41,710 nt of DNA from Lachnospiraceae bacterium (GTDB lineage Bacteria > Bacillota > Clostridia > Lachnospirales > Lachnospiraceae), in assembly GCA_021205225.1 (NCBI GenBank), contig JAJPXX010000142.1:1-41710 (forward strand). The letters are read 5' to 3'. This document shows positions 17,084-25,197 of this stretch, piece after piece. Position 1 is the first letter of the stretch. Each line of letters opens with the position of its first letter. The translations under genes were made by a program, and so were the position numbers. The notes below the pieces were generated by a model that was not told the DNA's origin, did no database searches, and saw only the letters and a list, made by a program, of their open reading frames with translations.

Positions 17084-18311
17084 ATCCACCTGCCCCCTTT
17101 CCCAGGAAAATTCCATCTTCCGGTCTCAAAAAATAATTCGCCAGCATCTGCATATTCCGCGGCGGCAGTTTCGGATTACAGATCTGTTCCAGTTCTTTCA
17201 GCGGAAGCCCCGCTTTTACCGCCTGATAGATAATCTCAAACTGTTCATCCGAGTAAGCCGTATTTGTAATCAGGGCGATAATGAAATCATTCCGTTTTTT
17301 GCTTCTTTTGTCCTTCTGCGAAAGAGAAAGAAAACGTTTCCTGCGGAAGTCCTGGCTCTGCACTTTTACTAAATTCATTCCGTCGGCAGCAGTTATTGAA
17401 TCACTCTGACTCTGTGATTTCCCCGCTTTTTCCGCGATCTCTGTCATTTTTTCTAACTGAGCCGTTATTTTCTTATTCTCACGAATCAGACTTTCCTTTT
17501 CTTCCAGCCACTCACTGCTTTTTTTCTGCTCCGCTTCCAGTTGGCCTCGCAGCTTCTCCATTTCTTTTTGTGCAGACTCATATTTCTCTGAATACTGGCC
17601 AGCGGCATTCTCCAGACGGTCCTTCTCCTTATCTGCATTCGACTGTAGAAGTTCTTTTTCCGTATGAAATGTTGTCTTCTGCGACTGCAGCTTTTCTTCA
17701 TAAAGCTTCCTGTCTGCTTCCCGGAGCTGCTCGAAGGTTTCACGTTCCCTCTGAATCCTCTCATCCGCATATGCTTTGCTATTCTCATACGCCGTTTTCA
17801 AAAATGCCATCTGCGTATCATACCGTTCCCGTGTGGTTCTCACTTCCCCGGTAAGTTTGTCGATGCTGTCGAACATTTGAAATTTCTCACGCGCAGCCTG
17901 ATCATAAAGCGCCTCCGTCGCTTCTTTCAGCGTGAATTTCTTCCGATAATATTCCATCGCGAAATCCTCACCCGCCACAAGTGCCAGGCAGCGCATCACA
18001 TCTACACTGACAAGACTCATATCCACACCGCGGCAGAAGATCGCTTCGATGAACTCTTTGCTGAATCCCTCCCTGCACATCAGATACAGCTGCTCTACGT
18101 GATGGGAATAAGACGCATCAGAAGAAAGGTATGCCGCATAAGGTAAAAACTCCTGCTTTCTCTCCTCTGCTGCCTGAACAGATACTTCACGCCCTTCCAG
18201 GTCACATCCAAAAATAATCCTCTGTTCTTCTGGTAATTGAGCCGACTTCGGCTTAACCGTTCCGGATGCTGCCTCCGACTGTCCACTCTTTCCCGCTATA
18301 TTTTCTTCCAT
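17031..18311 (-). CDS. Hypothetical protein with long central coiled coil
   Basis: 426 aa. The N-terminal part (about 28-140) is helical, with HVEQLYLMCREGFSKEFIEA. A long coiled coil spans about 150-300 (repeated KEKDRLENAAGQYSEKYESA type sequence). The C-terminal part (about 325-400) has FRRKRFLSLSQKDKRSKKRN then FEIIYQAVKAGLPLKELEQI and NMQMLANYF. The N- and C-terminal helical parts look related to each other. I do not know its function; similar proteins follow the relaxase gene in several Clostridia elements, so a relaxosome or partition-like structural role is conceivable. The ATG at 18311 has AAAGGA eight bases upstream. It overlaps the previous gene by 59 bases. Confidence 0.75.
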   Translation of the reverse strand: MEENIAGKSGQSEAASGTVKPKSAQLPEEQRIIFGCDLEGREVSVQAAEERKQEFLPYAAYLSSDASYSHHVEQLYLMCREGFSKEFIEAIFCRGVDMSLVSVDVMRCLALVAGEDFAMEYYRKKFTLKEATEALYDQAAREKFQMFDSIDKLTGEVRTTRERYDTQMAFLKTAYENSKAYADERIQRERETFEQLREADRKLYEEKLQSQKTTFHTEKELLQSNADKEKDRLENAAGQYSEKYESAQKEMEKLRGQLEAEQKKSSEWLEEKESLIRENKKITAQLEKMTEIAEKAGKSQSQSDSITAADGMNLVKVQSQDFRRKRFLSLSQKDKRSKKRNDFIIALITNTAYSDEQFEIIYQAVKAGLPLKELEQICNPKLPPRNMQMLANYFLRPEDGIFLGKGAGGYGSTSDTTSAGRSGEGA

Positions 18312-18612
18312 TTCGTGATTCCTTTCTTTTCCGTTTTGTTTTGTCTTCGTAATGAACCTTCAAATCTCTTCCTTCCATTGTCCCGGACAGAATTCCCTTC
18401 GCATCTGTTATTTCATATACCTGCTCATCACGAAGCCGCACAGTCAGCATCTCCTCATTTTCTGAGAGATACCCGTCTGATTTCGGGATACGGACAAACA
18501 CCTGCTGATAAGGTATCCGAGTGAGATATCCTTCTCCCGCATCCATATTTACGAATAGCTTTTTGTTAATCGTAACAATCGTGCGACCAGCAACATCCGC
18601 ATCCTTATCCAT
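18253..18612 (-). CDS. Hypothetical 119-aa protein after the relaxase
   Basis: The same frame runs upstream into the relaxase gene to 18909, but a terminator-like hairpin (18627-18671) and a change in composition suggest translation begins at the ATG at 18612. The recognisable core is TIVTINKKLFVNMDAGEGYL, YQQVFVRIPKSDGYLSENEE and MLTVRLRDEQVYEI, a beta-rich pattern. The last 25 residues are Lys/Arg-rich and overlap the next gene. No strong ribosome binding site is visible before 18612, so the start is uncertain. No family is recognised. Confidence 0.55.
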   Translation of the reverse strand: MDKDADVAGRTIVTINKKLFVNMDAGEGYLTRIPYQQVFVRIPKSDGYLSENEEMLTVRLRDEQVYEITDAKGILSGTMEGRDLKVHYEDKTKRKRKESRNGRKYSGKEWTVGGSIRNG

Positions 18613-18626
18613 GTTTTCTGTTTCCG

Positions 18627-18671
18627 AAAAAAAGCGTGAAGCACGAGATTGCTCCCGTTTGCCCTCACGCT
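18627..18671 (-). terminator. Terminator-like hairpin after the relaxase
   Basis: On the minus strand AGCGTGA (18671-18665) pairs with TCACGCT (18639-18633), with a 25-base loop, followed by seven T residues. It begins nine bases after the relaxase stop. The long loop makes it a moderate prediction; it might reduce, not stop, transcription into the downstream genes. Confidence 0.45.
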
Positions 18672-18679
18672 CTGGCTTT

Positions 18680-20158
18680 TCATGATTTTGCGAACCAACC
18701 GTTCTCGCAGATTTCTCCGGCTCCGCCGTTTTTTTTCTTAACTTCAATCTCCCGGATGGGAGGCTCCATCTGATAGTGCAGCCGAAAAATATCATCGACG
18801 ATTTTTTCTTCTTTTTTGATATCCCGGATGGCACAGCGGCATTTATCCATTTCTCGTTTCGTCTCACGCCACATCGAGACTGCTTCCTCATACGGACAAA
18901 CGGATTCAACCATTTCCGTCAATTCTTTTATTTTCTGTTCCTCATCAGGAGATCGTTCCTCTGGTTTTTTTCTCCTTAGCCCCTCACACCGGGATACAAA
19001 ATAAAAAGGCTGCTTCTTATAATATTTCGTCTGACTGGCCGAAAGCTCACGGGAAAGTGCATCCCGCTCCTTTTTCAATTCCGCTTTCCGTTTTTCCAAA
19101 TCCGCTTCATCGCCGATATCATAGTCAATCATATAGCGGATGGCATCTGACAATTTCCGGATTTCCAGGATATCCTGTTTATTCCGCTGCCGCTGTTCTT
19201 TTGTCACACGCTCCGGTTTCTGGATAAAGTAAGTGTTATTCCATCTCTTCCAAAATTTTCGCTGAAACGGAGTCATCTTCCATCCAGGGCTGCGAACAAT
19301 TTTTGTGTAAATCACCTCCCGCATCTCCTGCCTGTCCCCGTAAGTCTTGTATCGATATTCGATTTTCGGCTTTTGAACTTTATCCGCAATCCTCTGGATG
19401 ATTTCTTCTTTTGCATATCCGTTCCCCAGTCTCCCCGTGCGAAAAGCCCGCCCCGCTCCGGCCGGAAGCAAAGACAAAAACTTTCCATCACGGGTCACTG
19501 TATATCCATCCTCCCGCAGATAGGTAAGAAATTTCTCGTAGTCCTCCGAATGTTCGATTGCCTCATCAATGTCATCCCGGATGATATCCGTCCAGCTATA
19601 ATACTCGCCTTTTTCCATCCGTTTTGATTTTTTCCACTCCCCGTAATTTCTTCCGCGCCGCTCCTCACTGTAATCCAGTGCCGGCAGATGATATTTTTCA
19701 CAGATTCTATCCGTGATCGGCTGAATGCGTTTCTCCCAATCCCCCTTGGGGGAATGAAATTTCAGGCCATCGGTTTTTGATACGGAATCAAACGTGATGT
19801 GTATGTGCATATGCGCCCGGTCATTATGAACCGCGAAAACATAATAATAGTTCTCCCCCAGCAGTTCCCCGCAGAATTCTTCCGCGATCTGAAAGGCTGT
19901 CGCTTCGTCAACGCCGCAGTCCGGCGGAAAAGAGAGCATATAGTGGAATGCCTGGCTCCCGTCTTCCTTACACCAGAATTTTTTATTTTCCACTATCGTC
20001 CGGTAAATCACATCCGGCGTCCTGCCTGCGTTTCCCCCAATCCAGAGACCGTTTCCCGTTTTGTCATTCCGGCAAATGTAAAAAATATTCTTTTTCAGGT
20101 GCGAGGCCCTGTTACTCCCCTTTGTCTCCTTGATGCGAAGGAGCCTTGTCACCGCCAT
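18680..20158 (-). CDS. MOBP-type relaxase (Relaxase/Mobilisation nuclease family)
   Basis: 492 aa. The first 170 residues are the nicking domain: LKKNIFYICRNDKTG (candidate nucleophile Tyr), QAFHYMLSFPPD, and the metal-binding histidine motif HNDRAHMHIHITFDSV (about 110-125). The middle (about 190-270) contains DIIRDDIDEAIEHSEDYEKF and the LLPAGAGRAFRTGRLG turn common to this family. The C-terminal 200 residues are charged helices. Relaxases cut one strand at oriT, stay covalently bound and pilot the DNA into the recipient. The start is two bases after the MobC-like gene stop and the GGAAAGGGTGG site lies within that gene. The exact catalytic tyrosine cannot be fixed from sequence alone. Confidence 0.9.
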   Translation of the reverse strand: MAVTRLLRIKETKGSNRASHLKKNIFYICRNDKTGNGLWIGGNAGRTPDVIYRTIVENKKFWCKEDGSQAFHYMLSFPPDCGVDEATAFQIAEEFCGELLGENYYYVFAVHNDRAHMHIHITFDSVSKTDGLKFHSPKGDWEKRIQPITDRICEKYHLPALDYSEERRGRNYGEWKKSKRMEKGEYYSWTDIIRDDIDEAIEHSEDYEKFLTYLREDGYTVTRDGKFLSLLPAGAGRAFRTGRLGNGYAKEEIIQRIADKVQKPKIEYRYKTYGDRQEMREVIYTKIVRSPGWKMTPFQRKFWKRWNNTYFIQKPERVTKEQRQRNKQDILEIRKLSDAIRYMIDYDIGDEADLEKRKAELKKERDALSRELSASQTKYYKKQPFYFVSRCEGLRRKKPEERSPDEEQKIKELTEMVESVCPYEEAVSMWRETKREMDKCRCAIRDIKKEEKIVDDIFRLHYQMEPPIREIEVKKKNGGAGEICENGWFAKS

Positions 20159-20160
20159 CT

Positions 20161-20637
20161 CTATCCACCCTTTCCGTCTGCAGAGGCTGCACTATTTTCA
20201 GAATCCTCATCCATAACCCATTCTTCCGAATCTGAATCATTATCGGAATTCTGCTCTTCTCCTTCATATCCATTCCCCGGCTGATATGTGAGGCCTGCCA
20301 GGTAAAATCTGTTTTCATTCTGTTCCTTTAACTGCCGGATCAACTCGTAATATTTCTCATCCAGTTTTTCGAGATACTCCACCAGTTTCTGGTAATCATA
20401 GCTGCTGATGAATTTCTTCGAATTGCAGCTCCGCACAACCTGGTTGATGTTATTTCCGATTTTTAAATCATAATGCTTCAGCTCCTGCAGCAGCAGATTC
20501 GTCTCCTGCGGAAGCATAAAAACCTTGCGTCTGATGTACTCCGACTCAGTCAGCCGATTTTTTTCGGCCTGCCTGGAAAGCTCCGCGGCTTCCTCGTCTG
20601 TGCAGCGAAACGCTTTCCAGACTGTTTTGTTCGCCAT
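20161..20637 (-). CDS. mobC: MobC-like relaxosome accessory protein
   Basis: 158 aa starting at the ATG at 20637 (MANKTVWKAFRCT), chosen because AGGAG precedes it by four bases. Residues about 5-50 (RCTDEEAAELSRQAEKNRL, TESEYIRRKVF) match a ribbon-helix-helix mobilisation protein. The next part (LLQELKHYDLKIGNNINQVV followed by RSC) is the typical MobC signature region. The last 45 residues are acidic. MobC-type proteins bind oriT next to the relaxase and help open the nick site. It is directly upstream of the relaxase gene and directly downstream of the repeat-rich region 20638-21012, which fits. Confidence 0.85.
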   Translation of the reverse strand: MANKTVWKAFRCTDEEAAELSRQAEKNRLTESEYIRRKVFMLPQETNLLLQELKHYDLKIGNNINQVVRSCNSKKFISSYDYQKLVEYLEKLDEKYYELIRQLKEQNENRFYLAGLTYQPGNGYEGEEQNSDNDSDSEEWVMDEDSENSAASADGKGG

Positions 20638-20740
20638 AAGCTCCTGCCCCCTTTCTGTGCTTTTTTTCATTTTCCATTTCCACCCGCTTCGCGGGGGTAG
20701 CTTCAAAAATTCAGATTTTGGGTCTGCCCCAAATTGGCTT

Positions 20741-20900
20741 GTAACATTTTTGTAACAACTTTTCTGCTCGTTTTTGGACGTAACAATTCTGTAACATTTT
20801 CCAGGCTGCCACCCTCAATGGAAGAGCTGCAGGAGTCTACATTTCCAAAGGAAATGGCAAGATACGCCTGTTGTTTCACTTCTGTTTCACTTTCGTTTCA
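20741..20900. repeat. Phased TGWWAC hexamer arrays upstream of mobC
   Basis: GTAACA (minus strand TGTTAC) occurs at 20741, 20752, 20780 and 20791, in two pairs spaced exactly 11 bp. GTTTCA (minus strand TGAAAC) occurs at 20873, 20884 and 20895, again 11 bp apart. All seven fit TG(A/T)(A/T)AC on the minus strand. Helical spacing suggests protein binding on one DNA face. The GTTTCA type also forms the array at 41277-41342. Confidence 0.7.
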
Positions 20901-20966
20901 CAACGGCATCTTGTCAGGGGAAACTCTTCCGCTTCGCTTCATTTTCCCCTGAAACCCTTGGTAAAC

Positions 20967-20983
20967 GCCGTCCGAAAGACGGC
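20967..20983 (-). terminator. Weak hairpin after the 140-aa gene
   Basis: GCCGTC and GACGGC form a perfect 6-bp stem with a 5-base loop, 30 bp downstream of the stop at 21013. The T run on the minus strand is short, so termination is uncertain; it could instead be part of the oriT structure. Confidence 0.3.
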
Positions 20984-21012
20984 AAAGATAAAAAATCAAA
21001 ATAAGTCCTGAG

Positions 21013-21435
21013 TCACAAACAGAAATCCCAGCTCCCCCGTTTACCACAAGGGACAATTGATTTTTCATTCATCTCCCATCTGGTTTGTGAACCCAGTTTT
21101 TTCAGATGCGCGAAGAGCAAAGCATCAAGGTCATCCATTGTGAGCGGTTGAATTTTCTCATCCAATATTTTGAGTGATGGTGTGAGGATAATCGCTTCCT
21201 CTTCGCTAAACTGCAAAAAACGCACCCAGCTTCGAATCTCACTTACCTTTTTCTCGATCTTCTTCTGCTTTTTTCTTCCGCTGGATATTCTGCCAGCTTC
21301 AAATCGGTTTCCAGAAATATTCTCACCGAGCAGATTTTCCAATAATACCACGAGCTGTAGGCATTGCACATTTTCAGCAAAATCTCCGTTTCCTGCCTGA
21401 ATCCCTTTCCCAGAAGCTGTGATTATCTTCTCCAT
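21013..21435 (-). CDS. Hypothetical 140-aa protein
   Basis: The ATG at 21435 follows a GGGAAGG site by six bases, so I prefer it over upstream ATG/GTG codons that fall in the Rpn terminator. The protein begins MEKIITASGKGIQAGNGDFA, has a Leu-rich helix (VQCLQLVVLLENLLG), a basic patch (SSGRKKQKKIEKK) and a region with LTMDDLDALLFAHLKKLG. I do not recognise a family. It lies upstream of the oriT candidate and mob genes, so a transfer-control role is possible but unsupported. Confidence 0.55.
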   Translation of the reverse strand: MEKIITASGKGIQAGNGDFAENVQCLQLVVLLENLLGENISGNRFEAGRISSGRKKQKKIEKKVSEIRSWVRFLQFSEEEAIILTPSLKILDEKIQPLTMDDLDALLFAHLKKLGSQTRWEMNEKSIVPCGKRGSWDFCL

Positions 21436-21487
21436 TGAAATACCTTCCCAGAAAAATCTTGCAAATCTCTTTTTTGAAAAATGGGCA

Positions 21488-21520
21488 ACAAAAAACCGCC
21501 CTGCCCATAACAAGACGGTT
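21488..21520 (-). terminator. Intrinsic terminator after the Rpn gene
   Basis: On the minus strand AACCGTC (21520-21514) pairs with GGCGGTT (21500-21494) with one G-U pair, followed by six T. An alternative pairing exists between TGCCCAT (21502-21508) and ATGGGCA (21481-21487). It lies 38 bp after the Rpn stop. Its stem and flanks closely resemble the hairpin at 490-522. Confidence 0.6.
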
Positions 21521-21557
21521 CTCGTAAAACTATTGATTTCATCAAATGATTGTCGGG

Positions 21558-22523
21558 TTATTTCCTGGCCTGTTCCTTACGTACTTCTTCCTCCGGCAAG
21601 CTAAGAAGATCAGCTATTTCACATGCTTTATAGCCTAAAGCCGTCCATTTATGAATCAGTTCTCTGTCACGCTGCATAATTCCCAGACGGGTTCCCTTTT
21701 CTAATCCCTGTTTTTCCCCTTTTTCAAACTCTTTTAATTCCCATTGTTCCAAAGCAGTACACATATTTATCGGCTCCTTTCCACGCTTTCCTTTTTGTAT
21801 AAGAAACGATGATTCTGTGATTTTTCCAATAACTGCAATGAGTTCAGGCTGAAGATTTTTTTCTTTATAGCGCTCTTTTATCGTTTCAATATTTCCTTTA
21901 AAAAATTCACTGGAAACATTGAACACTGTCTTGACATCCTCATTATTGAAAATATATTTGTCGCTGTCACGAACCTGAACCAAATTCATCTTGTAATCTG
22001 AAAAAAGGTTCGCCATCGGTTCAGGCATATCAACAATCATATCTCTCAGGCAGAGCGGACCATCCCATTCCTTTTCCCCATAATACACTGTAATTGAAAA
22101 AATCGGGTGAAGCCTGTCTTCCTTACGCATTTTCGAAAGAAACTCATCTTTTGTTTTCGGTTCCGGATCTTCCTTGCGATGCCTGGTAATCTCATTGTAT
22201 TCTTTCAGATATCCCATGCCATCATACAGGAGAGTCCGAAGTGGGGATGCATAATGAATGCGCTGCTGGTTCTCAATCCCCCAGATCACAAAATCCGCAC
22301 CATATGCCGTCTTCTTGACCACATCCCTCGCGCGTACAAGGGATTCCTCATACTGTTTTAACTGAATGACTCCGGACATGTCCGTGTCAGCCTCTTCCAA
22401 TGCATCCGGTTTCAGAACCTCCTGCCCTTCAAACAGGACTGCATTAAAAAGGTCTGCAAAACGGTCATTATCGCGCCAGAAGTCTTTCAGCCTTACATCT
22501 GCCTTCGTGTTGTCTCTTCTCAT
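21558..22523 (-). CDS. Rpn family PD-(D/E)XK nuclease / putative transposase
   Basis: 321 aa. The N-terminal part has the family start pattern LKDFWRDNDRFADLFNAVLF and later YGADFVIWGIENQQRIHYA and PLRTLLYDGMGY, then HPIFSITVYYGEKEWDGP. In the Rpn/PF04754 family these form a PD-(D/E)XK-like nuclease core; the WGIENQQ segment would carry the E-x-Q/K part of the active site. Rpn proteins promote recombination and have recently been linked to phage defence in some species. The C-terminus (EKGEKQGLEKGTRLGIMQRD) is the charged repeat-like tail usual for the family. It has its own promoter and terminator and is probably cargo, not a transfer gene. The ATG at 22523 has AGGAG nine bases upstream. Confidence 0.85.
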   Translation of the reverse strand: MRRDNTKADVRLKDFWRDNDRFADLFNAVLFEGQEVLKPDALEEADTDMSGVIQLKQYEESLVRARDVVKKTAYGADFVIWGIENQQRIHYASPLRTLLYDGMGYLKEYNEITRHRKEDPEPKTKDEFLSKMRKEDRLHPIFSITVYYGEKEWDGPLCLRDMIVDMPEPMANLFSDYKMNLVQVRDSDKYIFNNEDVKTVFNVSSEFFKGNIETIKERYKEKNLQPELIAVIGKITESSFLIQKGKRGKEPINMCTALEQWELKEFEKGEKQGLEKGTRLGIMQRDRELIHKWTALGYKACEIADLLSLPEEEVRKEQARK

Positions 22524-22556
22524 AAAGCTTTTCTCCTGATTTCCTGTGACACCTTC

Positions 22557-22584
22557 ATTATATCAGATTTTCACCGGACTGCAA
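22557..22584 (-). promoter_or_regulatory. Promoter of the Rpn gene
   Basis: On the minus strand TTGCAG (22584-22579), a 16-bp spacer and a perfect TATAAT (22562-22557) lie 34 bp before the start codon. It is placed after the stop of the preceding gene (22602), giving Rpn transcription independent of the tra operon. Confidence 0.65.
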
Positions 22585-22601
22585 TCACAAGATTCTATTT
22601 T

Positions 22602-23897
22602 CTACTGGTACGAATAGGAATTGTTGTCCCGATTGTAAATTCCAGTCAGACTGCTGCCATCCGACAATGTGAATGTAATCGTCGCCTTTCGAGTGTCCGC
22701 ATCGATCTCATACGAACTAATCGCCGCAGCAGTCACATCACTGTAGCCATTCCGATACAGATAATCGTAGAGCGTGTACTGCAGCTCGTAGCAATTTGAC
22801 AGGTAATTCAGCAGTGTCGCAGGAATCCCCGTCACGGAAAGTATAGTAGCATCGTACTTTCGTCCCGTTTCACTGGAGTTCTGCCCACTCTGAATCTCAA
22901 TCGTTTCCTGCGTCCACCCATTTGCTTCACTCTCAGTCTGCGTCTCAGTTTCTCCCACAAGTTCAGGTTCTTCCGCAGCATCCGATGTCTCTTCAAGCAA
23001 TAAAATGTACTGCCCTGGATAATCGGGATACATGATAATGACGATCCTGCTTTCTGAATGATCCAACTTCGCGCTGTACGCAACTGCTCCATCCGAAGAG
23101 CAGGAAAGCTCATTTTCAAATATCACCTCTGTCACCCCGGTCAGCCCATTGTCTGTCAAAAACACTGACAGAGCAGTAAGGAAATCCGATTCGCGGTAGC
23201 CGGATTTTTCTTTTTGTTCTTCTGTCAGACCGGAAACCTTTATGGATAACAGAACGGTACTTTCCGCCTCTCCAAAGATTGTCTTCTGCCACCCCATAGT
23301 TTCTCTTGCGTTTTCCGTCTCAGATGCTATGCCATCCTGATTATCTGTTCCTCCCTGATTTTCTTCATTTGCTGCATCATCTGTTCCTGCCGTAGATATA
23401 CCCACCTCATCCCTTTCGCTCGTGCCAGTCACCTGGACGGTTTGAGCTGTCACGGCAGTTTCGAACTCTGATTCGGTTGGTACGGTTTCTGTCTCCTGTG
23501 GCAAGCCCGTTCCCGCGTTCTTTGAGCCATTATTGAGAAGATACACTACTGCAAAAATCATCAGGAGCAACCCTGTCAGCCATTGTCGCCACTGGCATAA
23601 ATGATTTCCGCTCTTCTGGCCGGCACTATTTTCTTCGATTATTGGTTCATTTTTTTCGATCACTGATTCCTCAAATGCAGCAAATTCCACCCTCAGATCG
23701 TCCTGTTCGTCTTCCTCTACAGCATCTTTTTCCGGCGCGATTTCATCTGAGTCATTCGTTACTTCTTTTTCTGGAAAGGTCTCCGTCAGAATCTCATTGT
23801 CGGTTTCTGTCTGTTTGTCATTTACCGATTCCACCTGAACCTCCAGATGTTCTTCGGTCAACTGCTTTCTGCCACCTGCCTTTTTTCTCCTACTCAT
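22602..23897 (-). CDS. Membrane-anchored Ser/Glu/Thr-rich protein, family copy C
   Basis: 431 aa. An acidic cytoplasmic N-terminus (1-105) precedes one membrane segment (LTGLLLMIFAVVYLLNN, about 108-124), so the rest should face outward. A Thr/Glu-rich linker leads to two modules: about 205-305 (YRESDFLTALSVFLTDNGL, VTEVIFENELS) and about 350-431 (YDYLYRNGYSDVTAAAISSYE, ATITFTLSDGSSLTGIYNRD, NSYSYQ). The last module matches the C-terminal module of the next gene upstream (23910-25157). No named family is recognised. It is the last gene of the tra run before the Rpn cargo gene. A mating-channel role outside the membrane (VirB8/TcpC-like position) is an inference from context and topology only. 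The start has a GGGAGG site. Confidence 0.72.
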   Translation of the reverse strand: MSRRKKAGGRKQLTEEHLEVQVESVNDKQTETDNEILTETFPEKEVTNDSDEIAPEKDAVEEDEQDDLRVEFAAFEESVIEKNEPIIEENSAGQKSGNHLCQWRQWLTGLLLMIFAVVYLLNNGSKNAGTGLPQETETVPTESEFETAVTAQTVQVTGTSERDEVGISTAGTDDAANEENQGGTDNQDGIASETENARETMGWQKTIFGEAESTVLLSIKVSGLTEEQKEKSGYRESDFLTALSVFLTDNGLTGVTEVIFENELSCSSDGAVAYSAKLDHSESRIVIIMYPDYPGQYILLLEETSDAAEEPELVGETETQTESEANGWTQETIEIQSGQNSSETGRKYDATILSVTGIPATLLNYLSNCYELQYTLYDYLYRNGYSDVTAAAISSYEIDADTRKATITFTLSDGSSLTGIYNRDNNSYSYQ

Positions 23898-23909
23898 ATT
23901 GACCTCCCA

Positions 23910-25157
23910 TCACAGCCCGGAAAAGCTGTACGTGTTCGCAGACTTATTATATGTCCCTGTGATTGTCCCGCCTGTACTAAGCATGATCCGGATCGTGGCA
24001 GTCTGGTTTTCAGGGGAAATCTCATAAGACGACATGGTTCCGGTAATACTGCCGTTATATCCCTTGCCAAGGATATATTCAAAAGCAGCCTGATAAAACG
24101 CATTTTCATCCCCAACATAGCTTAAAAAAACCGTTGAAACCGAAAGGATATCAAAACTCGTTGTTGTCGTAGTTGTACCTTCTGAACTGTACGTACTGGA
24201 TGTAGAAATCCCTGCATCTGAGCTTCCAGTACCCGTACTTGTGCCTGTGCCGGAATCTACACTGATTACCGCATCTGTCTCTGATGTACCGCTTGTAATA
24301 ATATTTGCGTCCACTGCTTCCGTCTCTGCCTCTGTTTCACCCGTGACATTCGTGAATACCCAGGAATCCTCCGCCACATAATATGTCGAGAGAACCCTCC
24401 ATGTTTCATAACCGTTAAAGTAAATGTAGTAGCAGACTTTCGGCGTGTCGGAATCTCCAGCGTCTACGGAATCGCCAAAATACACATCCGTCACCATCCG
24501 GTACTCGCTTTCTTCCGAATCAATCTGGAGTGCATCACCAATTGCCTGGAGGAATTTCTTCTCATCTAACGCCCCGTTATAACTGCTCATCACCTCATTT
24601 GTAACTCCATGCAGGGTAAGGCCATATGGCGCTGTTTCCTCTGTCTCGACTGCTTCGGTCTGGGTTATTGTCTCCGACGCGACATCTATGAAGTTAAAAT
24701 TGATAAAGATGTCCCGGTCTGGCATGACAAAACTAAGCCTCATCTGCCCGCTCGCATCCTCTGTCCCGGACACAGACCGAACCACACTGCTGACCGTCTG
24801 CATATCATAATCCAGGACATCCACACTCTCCAACGCTTTGCCCTCTGACGGCGTAATCAGCATAGTCACAAGGATATTTTCTTCCACCTGCAGCACAGAG
24901 TCTGAATCGTTGTCCGATACCAGCCAACCTGCATCAAACTCAATTGTCCCGGAACTGCTCTTATACAGCAGAATATTATGGGATGGTACATCCGTCTCTG
25001 TCTCCGCAGTTTTCTCACTCTCCGTTTCCGTCTCCATGGTCTTTTTTTGCCCGTTCTGTCTTGACAGGCCAGACTGCACAATTACAAGAAGCGCAACCAG
25101 CAGAATGACCGCCGCGGCCGCAATATAGATTGGTTTCTTGCTTTTCTTCTTATACAT
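23910..25157 (-). CDS. Membrane-anchored Ser/Glu/Thr-rich protein, family copy B
   Basis: 415 aa from the ATG at 25157, supported by GGAGG eight bases upstream. One membrane segment (IYIAAAAVILLVALLVIVQ, about 9-27), then a TETESEK-type linker, a beta-rich domain at about 60-160 (MLITPSEGKALESVDVLDYD, FVMPDRDIFINFNFID) that resembles an InlB/Listeria-Bacteroides-like repeat, a module at about 185-280 (DEKKFLQAIGDALQ, VCYYIYFNGYETWRVL) and a C-terminal module at about 330-415 (AFEYILGKGYNGSITGTMSSYE, ATIRIMLSTGGTITGTYNKS, NTYSFSGL). The last two modules have counterparts in both neighbours. It ends 12 bp before gene C. Probably surface exposed; function unknown. Confidence 0.75.
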   Translation of the reverse strand: MYKKKSKKPIYIAAAAVILLVALLVIVQSGLSRQNGQKKTMETETESEKTAETETDVPSHNILLYKSSSGTIEFDAGWLVSDNDSDSVLQVEENILVTMLITPSEGKALESVDVLDYDMQTVSSVVRSVSGTEDASGQMRLSFVMPDRDIFINFNFIDVASETITQTEAVETEETAPYGLTLHGVTNEVMSSYNGALDEKKFLQAIGDALQIDSEESEYRMVTDVYFGDSVDAGDSDTPKVCYYIYFNGYETWRVLSTYYVAEDSWVFTNVTGETEAETEAVDANIITSGTSETDAVISVDSGTGTSTGTGSSDAGISTSSTYSSEGTTTTTTSFDILSVSTVFLSYVGDENAFYQAAFEYILGKGYNGSITGTMSSYEISPENQTATIRIMLSTGGTITGTYNKSANTYSFSGL

Positions 25158-25197
25158 AATTTTTCCTCCAAACCTTCGCGTCTGCCCTGCAGACACT

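Larger units (their letters stand above)
20638..21012. other. Non-coding oriT candidate region
   Basis: 375 bp without a convincing gene, directly upstream of mobC and the relaxase. It holds several inverted repeats: TTTGGG/CCCAAA at about 20717-20733, CATTTCC-AAA-GGAAATG at 20840-20856, TCAGGGGAAA/TTTCCCCTGA at 20914-20952, and a small CCCGC/GCGGG hairpin at 20683-20695. It also holds seven phased direct hexamers (20741-20900). An origin of transfer is expected at this place in MOBP elements. The nick site itself cannot be assigned by eye. Confidence 0.6.
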
